This document shows positions 16,999 through 25,918 of a stretch of DNA of 64,000 nt, piece after piece (positions within the stretch are counted from its first letter, which is position 1; every line of letters begins with the position of its first letter). The position numbers and the translations under genes are program-made. Under the pieces are notes generated by a model. The model worked only from the letters and a program-made list of their open reading frames with translations. It was not told the DNA's origin and made no database searches. The stretch is taken from NCBI GenBank assembly GCA_021324395.1, contig JAJPJG010000036.1:47368-111367 (forward strand). Reading direction: 5' to 3'. The DNA comes from Spartobacteria bacterium (lineage in GTDB: Bacteria; Verrucomicrobiota; Verrucomicrobiia; Chthoniobacterales; Chthoniobacteraceae).

Positions 16999-17811
16999 CT
17001 ATCGGGAGCCTGAATTTGGGGCGTTGAAACTCTGCCGGCTCGGGAGGTGCTCGATGCAATATTCGTTGCCGTCGCGCGAAACGCGAAAGTCGAGCTGCGG
17101 ATCGCTCAGCTCGGTGCGCTTGCAGACGACGCAGTGGTGCAGCGCTTCGTCCGCCGGCGATGCGGCGCTCTCAAATCGCCGGCGACGCGTCGCGACCGTC
17201 GTGCGATGCTGCGCCTCGCGGAAAAAACTCGGGCCGAAAAACAGCAGGAAATTCCCTAGCGAAACGAGCACGGAAAAGCGGTAGTCCCAATTGAGGATAA
17301 GAAAACCGAAGATGACCTGCGCCGCGAAAAACCACGCGAGCCATTTTACTTTCACCGGCAGAATCCAAAAAACGTAGATGACCATGTCGGGATAAAATCG
17401 GGCGAACGCGAAGAAGAGCGACGTGTTCAGCATGGCCGCGGAGTAGCCGCCGCCGAAATAAAACGCGGCGACCGTGGTGCCGACCATTCCCAGCAGGTAG
17501 TAAAGGTTCAGCTTAAACGCGCCCCACGCGTGCTCGAGCCCTTCACCGATCATCCACAAAAAGCCGAGGTAAAAAATCACCGTGATCCAATCGAACATCG
17601 GCGAGCCGATCTGCGGAATGAAGAGATACGTCACGAGCCGCCAGATCTCCCCCGCCCGCACGAGCGCCGGATCGAGAGTGAGCACGCTCAGGTAACCGGG
17701 ATTCAATTTATACAAAATGAAAACGAGCGCATTGAACGCGATCACGATCCGGATCAACCCCGGAATCGCGAATCGTCCGAATTTTGCCTCGAGTGAATTG
17801 AGCAGGCTCAT
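16999..17811 (-). CDS. Rhomboid-like membrane protein with C-terminal cysteine motif, probably not a protease
   Basis: From the ATG at 17811 this is a 270-residue protein with six membrane segments in rhomboid arrangement. The luminal-loop motif GEIWRLVTYLF matches the WR of rhomboids. At the position of the catalytic GxSG it has GYSA, so Ser is kept and the last Gly is lost. The histidine expected in the sixth segment appears to be replaced (VLVSLGNFLLFF). The C-terminus carries HCVVCKRTELSDP and YCIEHLP, a possible zinc site. It is therefore probably a pseudo-rhomboid. Thirty extra upstream codons are possible but overlap the terminator of the next gene. Confidence 0.75.
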   Translation of the reverse strand: MSLLNSLEAKFGRFAIPGLIRIVIAFNALVFILYKLNPGYLSVLTLDPALVRAGEIWRLVTYLFIPQIGSPMFDWITVIFYLGFLWMIGEGLEHAWGAFKLNLYYLLGMVGTTVAAFYFGGGYSAAMLNTSLFFAFARFYPDMVIYVFWILPVKVKWLAWFFAAQVIFGFLILNWDYRFSVLVSLGNFLLFFGPSFFREAQHRTTVATRRRRFESAASPADEALHHCVVCKRTELSDPQLDFRVSRDGNEYCIEHLPSRQSFNAPNSGSR

Positions 17812-17884
17812 GAAAGGGCGAGAGCTTTTGCGCACGCGACGCAAAATGCAAACGCAGAAAAAACCGTGCGCCATTTTCGCGACC

Positions 17885-17919
17885 GCAAAAAAGAGACTCA
17901 CCGCGAACGGTGAGTCTCT
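17885..17919 (-). terminator. Bidirectional-looking terminator after the RRM gene
   Basis: A perfect 12-bp stem (AGAGACTCACCG / CGGTGAGTCTCT) with loop CGAA lies 24 bases beyond the RRM stop. Leftward it is followed by six T, so it terminates the RRM gene. On the other side TTTGGATTTTTT could also end rightward transcription. Confidence 0.87.
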
Positions 17920-17942
17920 TTGGATTTTTTGTCGCGAGCGAT

Positions 17943-18551
17943 TTACGCTGCTTCGGACGAACTTTCGTCGCTGCCCGTGTCGGCGTTGCCGCCGCGCACG
18001 TCGCTGGTTTTTGCGCCGCTGACAACGAGCTTGCGTCCCATGAATTCCTTGTCGTGCAGTTCGCTCACTGCGCGACGGGCTTCGTCGATCGAGGTCATCA
18101 TTACGAACGCGAAGCCTTTCGACTTCTGCGTGTATTTGTGGCTGACGATCTCCGCATTTTGCACCTTGCCGACGCCGTTAAACAGCTCGAAAAGGTCGCT
18201 CTCCGTTGCGTCGAAGGAAAGATTTCCGACGTAGAGCTTCGTCGACGTGACCTCGACGACTTCGGGCTTGCGGACCGTGCGCGGCATTTCGCTGCGCTCG
18301 AATCGGTCGCTGCGCTGCTCAGGCCGCGCCGGGCGTGAGCTGCGTTCGCCGCGGCCATTGCCACTGACCGAAGCGGTTTTTGTTTTTTCTCCGGTGAAAA
18401 AGGCGACCACCTTTTGCCAGAGTGTTTGTTTTTTCGGTGCGACGGCGACGCTGCTCCTGCTGCTGTAGCCTTCGCTCCGCCTGCCGCGACCTCCGCGGCG
18501 ACGCGAACCACCACGAGATCGGCGGTCCGAGTATCTGTCTTGAGTTCTCAT
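17943..18551 (-). CDS. RNA-binding protein with RRM domain and basic N-terminal tail
   Basis: This is a 202-residue protein. The first 100 residues are very rich in Arg, Ser and Gly (RGGSRRRGGRGRRSEGYSSR) with one short hydrophobic helix (LWQKVVAFFTGEK). Residues 103-180 are an RNA recognition motif: RNP2 is LYVGNL (106-111) and RNP1 is KGFAFVMM (about 144-151). The C-terminus is acidic/Ser-rich. Small bacterial RRM proteins are common in Cyanobacteria and Verrucomicrobiota and bind single-stranded RNA, sometimes after cold. The RGG/RS tail here is longer than in the usual 80-100-residue forms and may add general RNA affinity. It is monocistronic, with its own terminator. Confidence 0.92.
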   Translation of the reverse strand: MRTQDRYSDRRSRGGSRRRGGRGRRSEGYSSRSSVAVAPKKQTLWQKVVAFFTGEKTKTASVSGNGRGERSSRPARPEQRSDRFERSEMPRTVRKPEVVEVTSTKLYVGNLSFDATESDLFELFNGVGKVQNAEIVSHKYTQKSKGFAFVMMTSIDEARRAVSELHDKEFMGRKLVVSGAKTSDVRGGNADTGSDESSSEAA

Positions 18552-18865
18552 TTGTTATTTCAAGTAGGTTTATGTGACCGGCGGAGCGCAATTTTGCACA
18601 GTCCGGCTCGGTTCGCAGGCGCACATTGCGGCCACGGTCCGGCTCGGAAAACTCCGCCGAGGATTTGCAGACGCGATCGCAAATGCGACGTGGTTTTCCC
18701 CGTGCCACCATGGCGCAAAAATCGCCACAGAGTCGCGTTCCGCAATGAACACAAGATTAAGATCATCAAGCTCTTCATGAGAAACCGGAAAACCGGGTGG
18801 AGAACCCGCGTCCACGCGCCATAGTAGCGCGAAAATGTTCCACAGCAAGGAAAACTTATGATTGT
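18552..18865. other. 314-base intergenic region upstream of the RRM gene
   Basis: I see no gene here. Short open frames on both strands are arginine- and cysteine-rich and look like non-coding GC-rich sequence. It probably contains the RRM promoter and a leader on the minus strand and the 3' end of the secA operon transcript. No clear hairpin terminator after the TPR gene was found. Confidence 0.5.
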
Positions 18866-20374
18866 TTAACGCGGCGCTCCGGTCGCGTTTAGGCCTGCGA
18901 TCTGCCGCTCGATCACCGCAACCGCTTCCGCCTCACCCGCAGCGCGCGCAAGTTCGAGCGCTTGCATCAGATCGGCGCCTGCCAAATCACGATGACCGGT
19001 TTTTTCGAGCACACCGGCGCGGTTTGCGAGCGCCTCGAAAAATTTCGGATTGATGCGCAGGACCTCGGCGTAATGCGCAAGCGCCTCGTCATGTTGCGCG
19101 CTTTTTGCGAGCAGGTTTGCGAGATTAAAATGCGCGATCAGCGCGTCGTTGTTTTTCTCCAGCGTGTCACGCCAAAGCGTTTCCAGGTTGTAGTAAACGC
19201 CGCATTGCAGCCACGTCAGCGCGCCGAGCCAAAGGAGCATTGCGCCCACAATCGGGACGACGATGCGGTGCATTGCGGCAAATCGCGTAAGCAAAGCTGC
19301 GAGCAATGCAATCAGTCCAAGACTAGCGAGATATTGAAAGTGATCGGCGACGAATGAATAACGAAAAGGAAAGACATCTACGAAGCCGAGTGCTGGAAAA
19401 AGCGTCGCCGCGAAAAATAAAACCGCGACCAACGGCCCGCGTCCGATTTTTTTCCGCAAGATCCAGAGCATCGCAACGACCGCGACTGCGGCAATCGCGA
19501 ATGCCCATTGCCAAAGCTGCGCGGCGTCAATGTGCCAGCGTGGATAAATGAAGATCAACTCCGCCGGCCAGACGAGCTTCGCCGCGTAAAAGCAAAGCGC
19601 GCGCGCCGCGAGCACGCAGCGATCGAAAAATGTCAGCGCGTAATCCGAGCCATGCGCGCCGACAGTGTGCTTTTCCAGCCACGCCGTTCCCGCGCCGAAC
19701 AGCGCGCCGAACGCGAAAAATGGAATCGTCGGCAGCAGTTCGCGCAGCGAAATTTTCCCGCGTTTCCACCACACGATCAGCAAAATTGCGGCCGGCAGCG
19801 AGCACGTCACCGTTTTGCTCAACAACGCGCAGACAAATAGCGCGAGCGCTAACAAATAAAATCGCCAGTGCCGCGGCGCGTTTTCATTTTCCGGCGGCGA
19901 AAACCGGAAATACGAAAGCAGCGCGAACAGATAAAAAAACGTCGAGAGCACATTTTTTCGTTCGGTGATCCATGCGACCGATTCGACCGTCATCGGGTGC
20001 ACCGCGAATATCGCGCCGGCGAGCCACGCGCCGCGCACCTCGAGCCGCCGCAACACGCACCACAGCAAAACGGCGTTCGCGGCGTGCAGCAGCACATTGT
20101 TTAAATGATAGCCGAATGGCCGCAGACCCCACAAATGCCGCTCAACCCAAAACGACGTGTGGACGAGCGGATAGTATTGCACGTTCACCGTCGGCTCGGT
20201 CCAGATGCGGCGCAGGCCGTCCAGACTGGTCAGCGTGCGGTTTTCGGTGACGTAGAGATCGTCGTCCCAGATGAAATGATCGCGCAGCGCCGGCAGGTAA
20301 ACGACGCAGGCGAGCAGGAAAATCGCGAATGCAACGAGCCGGTGCCGAATTGCGAGTGCCTGCTCGATGTGCAC
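18866..20374 (-). CDS. Polytopic membrane protein with C-terminal TPR repeats (O-mannosyltransferase-like)
   Basis: This 502-residue protein has about ten membrane segments. Its first loop (IWDDDLYVTENRTLTSLDGL, then RRIWTEPT and YYPLVHTSFWVERHLWGL) is typical of bacterial GT-C-like proteins with TPRs, related to TMTC-type O-mannosyltransferases. The acidic DD pair at the first loop is the usual catalytic position in GT-C enzymes. Two to three TPR units lie at residues about 405-490 (ALIAHFNLANLLAKSAQHDE, ALAHYAEVLRINPKFFEALA). The start is a GTG 17 bases after the secA stop on the same strand, so it is likely in the secA transcript. The acceptor is unknown. Confidence 0.8.
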   Translation of the reverse strand: MHIEQALAIRHRLVAFAIFLLACVVYLPALRDHFIWDDDLYVTENRTLTSLDGLRRIWTEPTVNVQYYPLVHTSFWVERHLWGLRPFGYHLNNVLLHAANAVLLWCVLRRLEVRGAWLAGAIFAVHPMTVESVAWITERKNVLSTFFYLFALLSYFRFSPPENENAPRHWRFYLLALALFVCALLSKTVTCSLPAAILLIVWWKRGKISLRELLPTIPFFAFGALFGAGTAWLEKHTVGAHGSDYALTFFDRCVLAARALCFYAAKLVWPAELIFIYPRWHIDAAQLWQWAFAIAAVAVVAMLWILRKKIGRGPLVAVLFFAATLFPALGFVDVFPFRYSFVADHFQYLASLGLIALLAALLTRFAAMHRIVVPIVGAMLLWLGALTWLQCGVYYNLETLWRDTLEKNNDALIAHFNLANLLAKSAQHDEALAHYAEVLRINPKFFEALANRAGVLEKTGHRDLAGADLMQALELARAAGEAEAVAVIERQIAGLNATGAPR

Positions 20375-20391
20375 AGCGCGTTAACGGAGCG

Positions 20392-23373
20392 TCAAGCCGT
20401 GCGTCCGCAGCAATTCTTGAATTTTTTCCCGCTGCCGCACGGGCACGAGTCGTTACGGCCGACTTTCGGCAGTTCGCGGCGGATTTGCGGAATCTCGAGC
20501 TGCACCTCAGACTCCGGCTCGAGAGCGCGCGTTGCCGGCGTGGATGGATTTTGCCGCACACCCGCGGGACGCTGCGCCATCGGGTCATCCTGCTTCAGCA
20601 AATGCGCCGGCAAGTTTGCGAGGAATTGCTCGAATGCCATCAAGTTCGACGTGCTGCGGAAAAGATTGTTGAGCACTTCATTTTTGATGTTTGCCATCAG
20701 CTCGACAAAAATTTCGTAAGCCTCGTTCTTATATTCGACGAGCGGATCCTTCTGTCCGTAAGCGCGCAGGTAAACCGCTTCGCGCAGCGAATCCATCGCA
20801 TAAAGATGCTCCTGCCAGAGCCGGTCGATCGCGTTGAGAATGATGTAACGCTCCAGGCCTTTCACCGCGTCGGGCAGCTCATGCGAGCATTTCAGTTCGT
20901 AGGTCGACTTGATTTTATCGATCAAATATTGCGTCGTTTCCTCGACCGATTTGCTTTCAAAATCGGCTTTCTCCTTTGTTAAACCAAGCGGAAATGTCGT
21001 GTTAACCCAATGCAAAAGCCCGGCGTAGTTCGGCGCTTCCCCTTCAATGCCGATAAACTCCTGCACTTTCATGGGCACCGCTTCGTCGATGATCTCAAAC
21101 ACCAGCTTGCGCGGTTCGTCGGTGTCGATCGCTTCGTTGCGCAAGCCGTAAACGACTTCGCGCTGCTTGTTCATGACGTCGTCGAACTCGAGCGTCCGTT
21201 TGCGCATCAAGTAATTGCGCTGCTCGACGCGTTTTTGCGCGGTCTCTACCGATTTGTTCAGCCATGGATGCTCGAGTTCCTCGCCTTCCTTCATGCCGAA
21301 TCGCTCCATGATTTTCGTCATGCGATCGGCGGCGCCAAAGTTGCGCATCAGGTCGTCCTCGAATGAAACGTAAAACCGCGACATGCCTGGATCGCCCTGG
21401 CGCGCGCAGCGTCCGCGCAACTGCCGGTCGATGCGCCGCGATTCATGCCGCTCGGTGCCGATGACATAAAGTCCGCCGACTGCGGCGACGCCTTCACCGA
21501 GTTTAATGTCGGTGCCGCGACCGGCCATGTTGGTCGAAATCGTCACCGTGCCGGGCTGGCCCGCGCGCGCGACGATGTCGGCTTCCTGCATGTGATATTT
21601 CGCGTTGAGAACATTGTGCGGAATTTTCTCGCGTTTTAACATGCGTGAAAGCACTTCGCTCGCCTCGACGCTTACCGTGCCGACCAGCACCGGTTGCCCT
21701 TTGGCGTGCGCATTTTTCAGCTCGTTGACGACCGCGTTGTATTTTTCGCGGCGCGTCTTGTAGATCAAATCATTCGCGTCTTTGCGGGAAACGGGGCGGT
21801 TCGTCGGGATGACGTTCACGTCGAGTTTGTAGATGTCGTGAAACTCATTCGCCTCGGTTTCCGCAGTTCCGGTCATGCCCGCGAGTTTGTAGTAAAGGCG
21901 GAAATAATTCTGGATCGTAATCGTCGCGAGCGTCTGCGTCTCACGCTCGATTTGCACACCTTCCTTCGCCTCGACCGCGCCGTGTAATCCATCGCTCCAG
22001 CGCCGGCCCGGCATTTTGCGTCCGGTGTATTCATCGACGATGACGACCTTGTTGTCCTCGACAACGTATTGAACATCGCGCTCAAACAAGCAATACGCAC
22101 GGAGCAACTGCGAGATGTTGTGAATGCGCTCGCTCTGGTGATCCATCTGCGCCTGCTCCTTCGCTTTCTGCTCGGCTTTTTGCGCGTCGCTCAAGCTCGT
22201 GTCGTTGTCGATGTCCGCAAAATGGGTCATCAAATCCGGCAGCACGAACGCGTCGGGATCGTCCGGATTCAAAAAGGTGCGCCCCTGCTCGCTCAAGTCG
22301 GCCTCGTGCGCGCGCTCGTCGATTGTAAAAAAAAGTTCTTCCTTTAGTTTAAACAGCTCTTCCTTTTGCGCATCGGAATAAAACGACAGCTCCGCCTTGT
22401 CGATGGCGCGGCGTTTTTCCGCGTCCTCCATCATGCGCAGGAGCTGTTTGTTGCGCGGCTGGCCGAGTTTCACCTTGAACATGATGCGTCCCGCATCCTC
22501 GGTTTTGCCCTGCTGAAACAACTCGTCGGCCTCGCTCGCGAGCCGGTTGCAAAGCATCGTCTGCTTGCGCACGAGTTGCTCGACGAGCGGCTTAAAGCGG
22601 TCGAATTGATGCGTGGAAATCGTCGCCGGTCCACTGATGATCAGCGGCGTGCGCGCTTCGTCGATGAGGATCGAGTCCACTTCATCGACGATGGCGTAAT
22701 AATAACCGCGCTGAACCTGCTGCTCCTTCGTCGTCGCCATGCCGTTGTCGCGCAGGTAATCGAAACCGAACTCCGAGTTTGTGCCGTAAGTAATGTCGCA
22801 ATAATACTGCTCGCGGCGCACATTTGGCGATTGGTCGTGCTGGATGATACCGACGGTCAGCCCGAGAAATTTAAAAAGCGATCCCATCCATTCCGCGTCG
22901 CGGCGTGCGAGGTAATCGTTCACCGTCACGAGATGCGCGCCGCGTCCGGCCAGCGCGTTTAAATAGAGCGGCAAAGTCGCGACGAGTGTCTTGCCTTCGC
23001 CGGTCGCCATCTCCGCGATGCGTCCTTTGTGAAGCACCATTCCGCCGATCAACTGCACGTCGAAATGGACCATGTTCCAAACGAGCGGATGATCGACTAC
23101 GCTGATTGTCTGGCCGCACAAGCGACGCGCGGTATTTTTAACCACCGCGAAAGCTTCCGGCAAAATTTCATCGAGCCGGCGCTGCTGTTCTTCGGGATCT
23201 TCCATCGCGGAAATCTCCGCTTTCCATGCGGCGGTTTTCGCGCGCAAGTCATCGTCGCTCAGCGACTGCAGTTGCTGCTCGATGCGGTTAATTTCGTCCA
23301 CGATCGGCCGCATGCGCTTGATTTCGCGCGCATTTTTCGAGCCGATGATTTTCTTTAAAAGCCAGTTGACCAT
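20392..23373 (-). CDS. secA: Preprotein translocase ATPase SecA
   Basis: This 993-residue motor ATPase drives Sec-dependent export at the cytoplasmic face of SecYEG. It has the N-terminal helix MVNWLLKKIIGSKNAREIKR, Walker A ATGEGKT (residues 123-129), the DEVDSILIDEARTPLIISGP Walker B region, and the family block GRGTDIKLGEGVAAVGGLYV followed by GTERHESRRID. The C-terminal SEC-C zinc motif is CPCGSGKKFKNCCG. It is longer than E. coli SecA (901) because of an insertion in nucleotide-binding fold 1 (about residues 280-400), as in several Bacteroidota/Verrucomicrobiota SecAs. The ATG at 23373 starts at the conserved N-terminus; a further 55 open codons upstream are not protein-like. Confidence 0.97.
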   Translation of the reverse strand: MVNWLLKKIIGSKNAREIKRMRPIVDEINRIEQQLQSLSDDDLRAKTAAWKAEISAMEDPEEQQRRLDEILPEAFAVVKNTARRLCGQTISVVDHPLVWNMVHFDVQLIGGMVLHKGRIAEMATGEGKTLVATLPLYLNALAGRGAHLVTVNDYLARRDAEWMGSLFKFLGLTVGIIQHDQSPNVRREQYYCDITYGTNSEFGFDYLRDNGMATTKEQQVQRGYYYAIVDEVDSILIDEARTPLIISGPATISTHQFDRFKPLVEQLVRKQTMLCNRLASEADELFQQGKTEDAGRIMFKVKLGQPRNKQLLRMMEDAEKRRAIDKAELSFYSDAQKEELFKLKEELFFTIDERAHEADLSEQGRTFLNPDDPDAFVLPDLMTHFADIDNDTSLSDAQKAEQKAKEQAQMDHQSERIHNISQLLRAYCLFERDVQYVVEDNKVVIVDEYTGRKMPGRRWSDGLHGAVEAKEGVQIERETQTLATITIQNYFRLYYKLAGMTGTAETEANEFHDIYKLDVNVIPTNRPVSRKDANDLIYKTRREKYNAVVNELKNAHAKGQPVLVGTVSVEASEVLSRMLKREKIPHNVLNAKYHMQEADIVARAGQPGTVTISTNMAGRGTDIKLGEGVAAVGGLYVIGTERHESRRIDRQLRGRCARQGDPGMSRFYVSFEDDLMRNFGAADRMTKIMERFGMKEGEELEHPWLNKSVETAQKRVEQRNYLMRKRTLEFDDVMNKQREVVYGLRNEAIDTDEPRKLVFEIIDEAVPMKVQEFIGIEGEAPNYAGLLHWVNTTFPLGLTKEKADFESKSVEETTQYLIDKIKSTYELKCSHELPDAVKGLERYIILNAIDRLWQEHLYAMDSLREAVYLRAYGQKDPLVEYKNEAYEIFVELMANIKNEVLNNLFRSTSNLMAFEQFLANLPAHLLKQDDPMAQRPAGVRQNPSTPATRALEPESEVQLEIPQIRRELPKVGRNDSCPCGSGKKFKNCCGRTA

Positions 23374-23526
23374 GTCTGAAAGGTTGTCGTTTCGCGCATT
23401 GCGCGAGTGACAAAAGTAAAAATTAGGTGAACGGGCAATGAAGCGCAAATCGCGCGCGGCTGCCAACTTTAATTGCGCGCGCCATTGACACGGCGCGCAT
23501 CGGCTGGTTCGGTGAATTGTCTCCCC

Positions 23527-24381
23527 ATGAAACAGCAAAATTTTCTCCGCGGAGCGCGCGTGTATCTTTCCGGCCCGATGGACTTCGTGGCCTCACGCGC
23601 CGACGAAAAAAAACTCGGCTGGCGCAACCGCGTCGGCGATTTCCTGCGCTCGATGGAATCGATTGTTTTCGACCCCTGGTTCAAGCCGGCTGTGCGCGGA
23701 CTCGAGGAATACGGGCTCGAGGACGTGAACACCATCGACGCGCGCGAAAAGTGGACGTTCGAGCCGGGACAGGCCGGCGACGAAATTCGCGCGGCAATCG
23801 CGAAGCAGTTTTGGGAAACGCTCCACATCGACTTGCGCATGGTCGATACGAGCGATTTCACAATCGCCTACTGCCCGACCAACATTTACAGCGTTGGCAC
23901 CGCGCACGAAATCATCCTCTCGCGCCAGCAATGGAAGCCGGTGCTTTTCGTCAGTCCGCCGGTCACGTTCCCGACGCTCGGCAAATTGCGCGAGCATCTG
24001 CGCGACGACGCCGAGGGCCTCGCGCTCCTCGACAAGCTAGCAACGGAAGTTCCGATCAAACCGAATCCACGCGCGATTCCGAGCCTCTGGTATATGCCGC
24101 TCATCGGGGGCGGAAATTTCTTCGACGGCTTCGGTTTTAAAAATTACATTGAGCGTTTTGGCTGGCCGCACATTCCGATGGATGACCAGGAGGAACGTCA
24201 TCCGCCGAAAAACCCGCTGCTGCCTTACCTCGAAAAACTCGCGCGCGAATTACCGAAGCGCTGGGATGACAAACTCAAGCGCTACATCGCCAACGACGAC
24301 TGGCTGCTTTGGGAAATCGACAGCGCCGATCCGAAAAATAGCACGGTGCAAAACGTCCACGGCGGCCGCGAAGGCCGTTAG
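23527..24381 (+). CDS. Nucleoside 2-deoxyribosyltransferase-like protein
   Basis: This 284-residue soluble protein begins MKQQNFLRGARVYLSGPMDF. The strand-loop RVYLSGPM is the typical nucleoside 2-deoxyribosyltransferase/DUF4406 nucleotide-binding loop. A later loop (DLRMVDTSDFTIAYCPTNIY, then SVGTAHEIILS) supplies the D-S-D and G-T-x-x-E features in which Glu is the usual catalytic nucleophile. It is longer than the classical 150-residue enzyme because of a Trp- and Pro-rich C-terminal half (IPSLWYMPLIGGGNFFDGFG; HIPMDDQEERHPPKNPLLPY). Substrate is unknown. The ATG at 23527 is chosen at the conserved N-terminus. It is divergent from secA and precedes mnmA by 46 bases. Confidence 0.72.
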   Translation: MKQQNFLRGARVYLSGPMDFVASRADEKKLGWRNRVGDFLRSMESIVFDPWFKPAVRGLEEYGLEDVNTIDAREKWTFEPGQAGDEIRAAIAKQFWETLHIDLRMVDTSDFTIAYCPTNIYSVGTAHEIILSRQQWKPVLFVSPPVTFPTLGKLREHLRDDAEGLALLDKLATEVPIKPNPRAIPSLWYMPLIGGGNFFDGFGFKNYIERFGWPHIPMDDQEERHPPKNPLLPYLEKLARELPKRWDDKLKRYIANDDWLLWEIDSADPKNSTVQNVHGGREGR

Positions 24382-24427
24382 CTGCTCGACTTTTCGGCAA
24401 AGCCGCGTATTTTACGCGCTCGCAAAA

Positions 24428-25528
24428 ATGAACAAGCCACGCGTCGTCCTCGGTATGAGCGGCGGAGTCGATAGCTCCGTCGCCGGTTACCTGCTCAAGC
24501 AGCAGGGCTACGATGTCGTCGGCGTGACGATGAAAGTCTGGCCGCAGGATTGCATCTCGCGCGCCGAGGACAAATGCTGCGGCCCGAGCGCGATCGCCGA
24601 CGCGCGCGGCGTGGCACACTCGCTCGGCATCCCGCATTACGTCGTCGATGAAAGCGAGCAGTTCGAGAAACTGGTCATCGATTATTTTGCCGCGGAATAT
24701 CAGGCTGGCCGCACGCCGAATCCCTGCGTGATGTGCAACGAGAAATTGAAATTCGGCAACCTCTGGGCAAAGGCGCACGCGCTAGGCGCGGAATTTATCG
24801 CGACCGGACATTATGCGATCATCGAGCATCATGCCGACCACGCCGTGCTCCGCAAAGGCCGCGACCCGCGCAAGGACCAGTCGTATTTTCTTTTCAGCCT
24901 GCGGCAAAAGCAGCTTCAGCGCGCACTTTGTCCGCTAGGCGAAATGTCGAAGCCGCAGATCCGCGAAATCGCGCGCACGCTCGGCTTGAAAGTCGCGGAC
25001 AAAGTCGATTCACAAGAAATCTGTTTCGTTCCCGGCAACGACTACAAAGCATTTTTGAAAACGCATTTTGCTGACAACGAAAAGCAGTTTCACCCCGGCA
25101 GCATCTACGACAAAAACGGCAATTTTTTGGCAAAACACGACGGCATCGAAATGTTCACGATCGGCCAGCGCAAAGGACTGCCCGGCGGCTCGCCGAAACC
25201 GCTTTACGTGATCGATGTCGATCCCGCGACGAGCAGCGTCATCGTCGGCGACGCCGAAGATTTGGTTTGCGACGAGTTCGAGGTGAACAACGTCAACTGG
25301 CTCGAATCCGCTCCACTGCACGATCCGCGCGAGATCAGCGTGAAAATCCGCTACGCGCATCCCGGCGCTGGCGCCACGCTTTTCCCCGGTGAAAACGGTG
25401 CCGCGCGCATCCGCCTGCACGAACCGCAGCGCGCGATCACGCCTGGACAAGCCGCGGTGTTTTACGACGGCGACCGCGTGCTCGGCGGCGGCTGGATTTG
25501 CCGGCAACAGGCGGCAGTGGCGGCTTAG
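24428..25528 (+). CDS. mnmA: tRNA-specific 2-thiouridylase MnmA
   Basis: This 366-residue enzyme adds the 2-thio group to wobble uridine 34 of Lys, Glu and Gln tRNAs, using ATP and persulfide sulfur. The PP-loop is GMSGGVDSS (residues 9-17). The first catalytic cysteine is in NPCVMCNEKLKFG and the second in DSQEICFVPGNDY. FTIGQRKGLPGG marks the central domain. The C-terminal beta-barrel ends near GQAAVFYDGDRVLGGGWI. Length equals the family norm. The ATG at 24428 directly precedes the PP-loop; the longer open frame upstream overlaps the previous gene. It is likely co-transcribed with the following cutA. Confidence 0.97.
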   Translation: MNKPRVVLGMSGGVDSSVAGYLLKQQGYDVVGVTMKVWPQDCISRAEDKCCGPSAIADARGVAHSLGIPHYVVDESEQFEKLVIDYFAAEYQAGRTPNPCVMCNEKLKFGNLWAKAHALGAEFIATGHYAIIEHHADHAVLRKGRDPRKDQSYFLFSLRQKQLQRALCPLGEMSKPQIREIARTLGLKVADKVDSQEICFVPGNDYKAFLKTHFADNEKQFHPGSIYDKNGNFLAKHDGIEMFTIGQRKGLPGGSPKPLYVIDVDPATSSVIVGDAEDLVCDEFEVNNVNWLESAPLHDPREISVKIRYAHPGAGATLFPGENGAARIRLHEPQRAITPGQAAVFYDGDRVLGGGWICRQQAAVAA

Positions 25529-25547
25529 ACACCCCGCTAAAACCTTT

Positions 25548-25580
25548 GCGTCCTTTGCGGGCTCTGCGCGATGCTTTAAC
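25548..25580 (+). repeat. Dispersed 33-base repeat, copy 1
   Basis: The segment GCGTCCTTTGCGG-GCTCTGCGCGATGCTTTAA matches 29608-29640 with only a few changes. Both copies stand between genes, and here the repeat ends three bases before the cutA start. It appears to be a partial copy of the hairpin element seen at 29582-29640. Confidence 0.6.
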
Positions 25581-25582
25581 GC

Positions 25583-25906
25583 ATGGCCGAAGAAACCCTC
25601 GTCGTTTTCAGCACCTTTCCCGACGCCGACAGCGCCCGCAAAATCGCCCGCACACTCGTCGAGGAAAAACTCGCCGCGTGCGTAAACATCCTGCCGCAGG
25701 TCAAATCGATCTACCGCTGGAAAGGCGAAATCGAAACAGCGAACGAAGTCTTCGTCATCATCAAAACCACGATCGGCAAATACCAGCAGCTCGAACAACG
25801 CATCCGCGCGCTCCATTCCTACGAAGTCCCCGAGATCATCGCCCTCCGCCTGCACGACGGCCTCCCCGATTATCTCAACTGGATCGAGCAGTCGCTGGCG
25901 CAGTGA
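25583..25906 (+). CDS. cutA: Divalent-cation tolerance protein CutA
   Basis: This 107-residue cytoplasmic trimeric ferredoxin-like protein matches CutA1: LVVFSTFPDADSARKIARTL, then VEEKLAACVNIL with the conserved Cys, IYRWKGEIETANEVFVIIKT, YEVPEIIALRLHDGLPDYLN and the C-terminal W. CutA was linked to copper tolerance in E. coli, but a general role is unclear. It follows mnmA by 54 bases with a dispersed repeat in the gap. The gene ends 12 bases before the next reading frame. Confidence 0.96.
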   Translation: MAEETLVVFSTFPDADSARKIARTLVEEKLAACVNILPQVKSIYRWKGEIETANEVFVIIKTTIGKYQQLEQRIRALHSYEVPEIIALRLHDGLPDYLNWIEQSLAQ

Positions 25907-25918
25907 AGGCACGGGACG

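Noticed and set aside
19508..23358. Numerous rightward ORFs opposite secA and the TPR gene
   Set aside because: They are rich in Arg, Ala and His and lie antisense to strongly conserved genes; they reflect high-GC codon bias.
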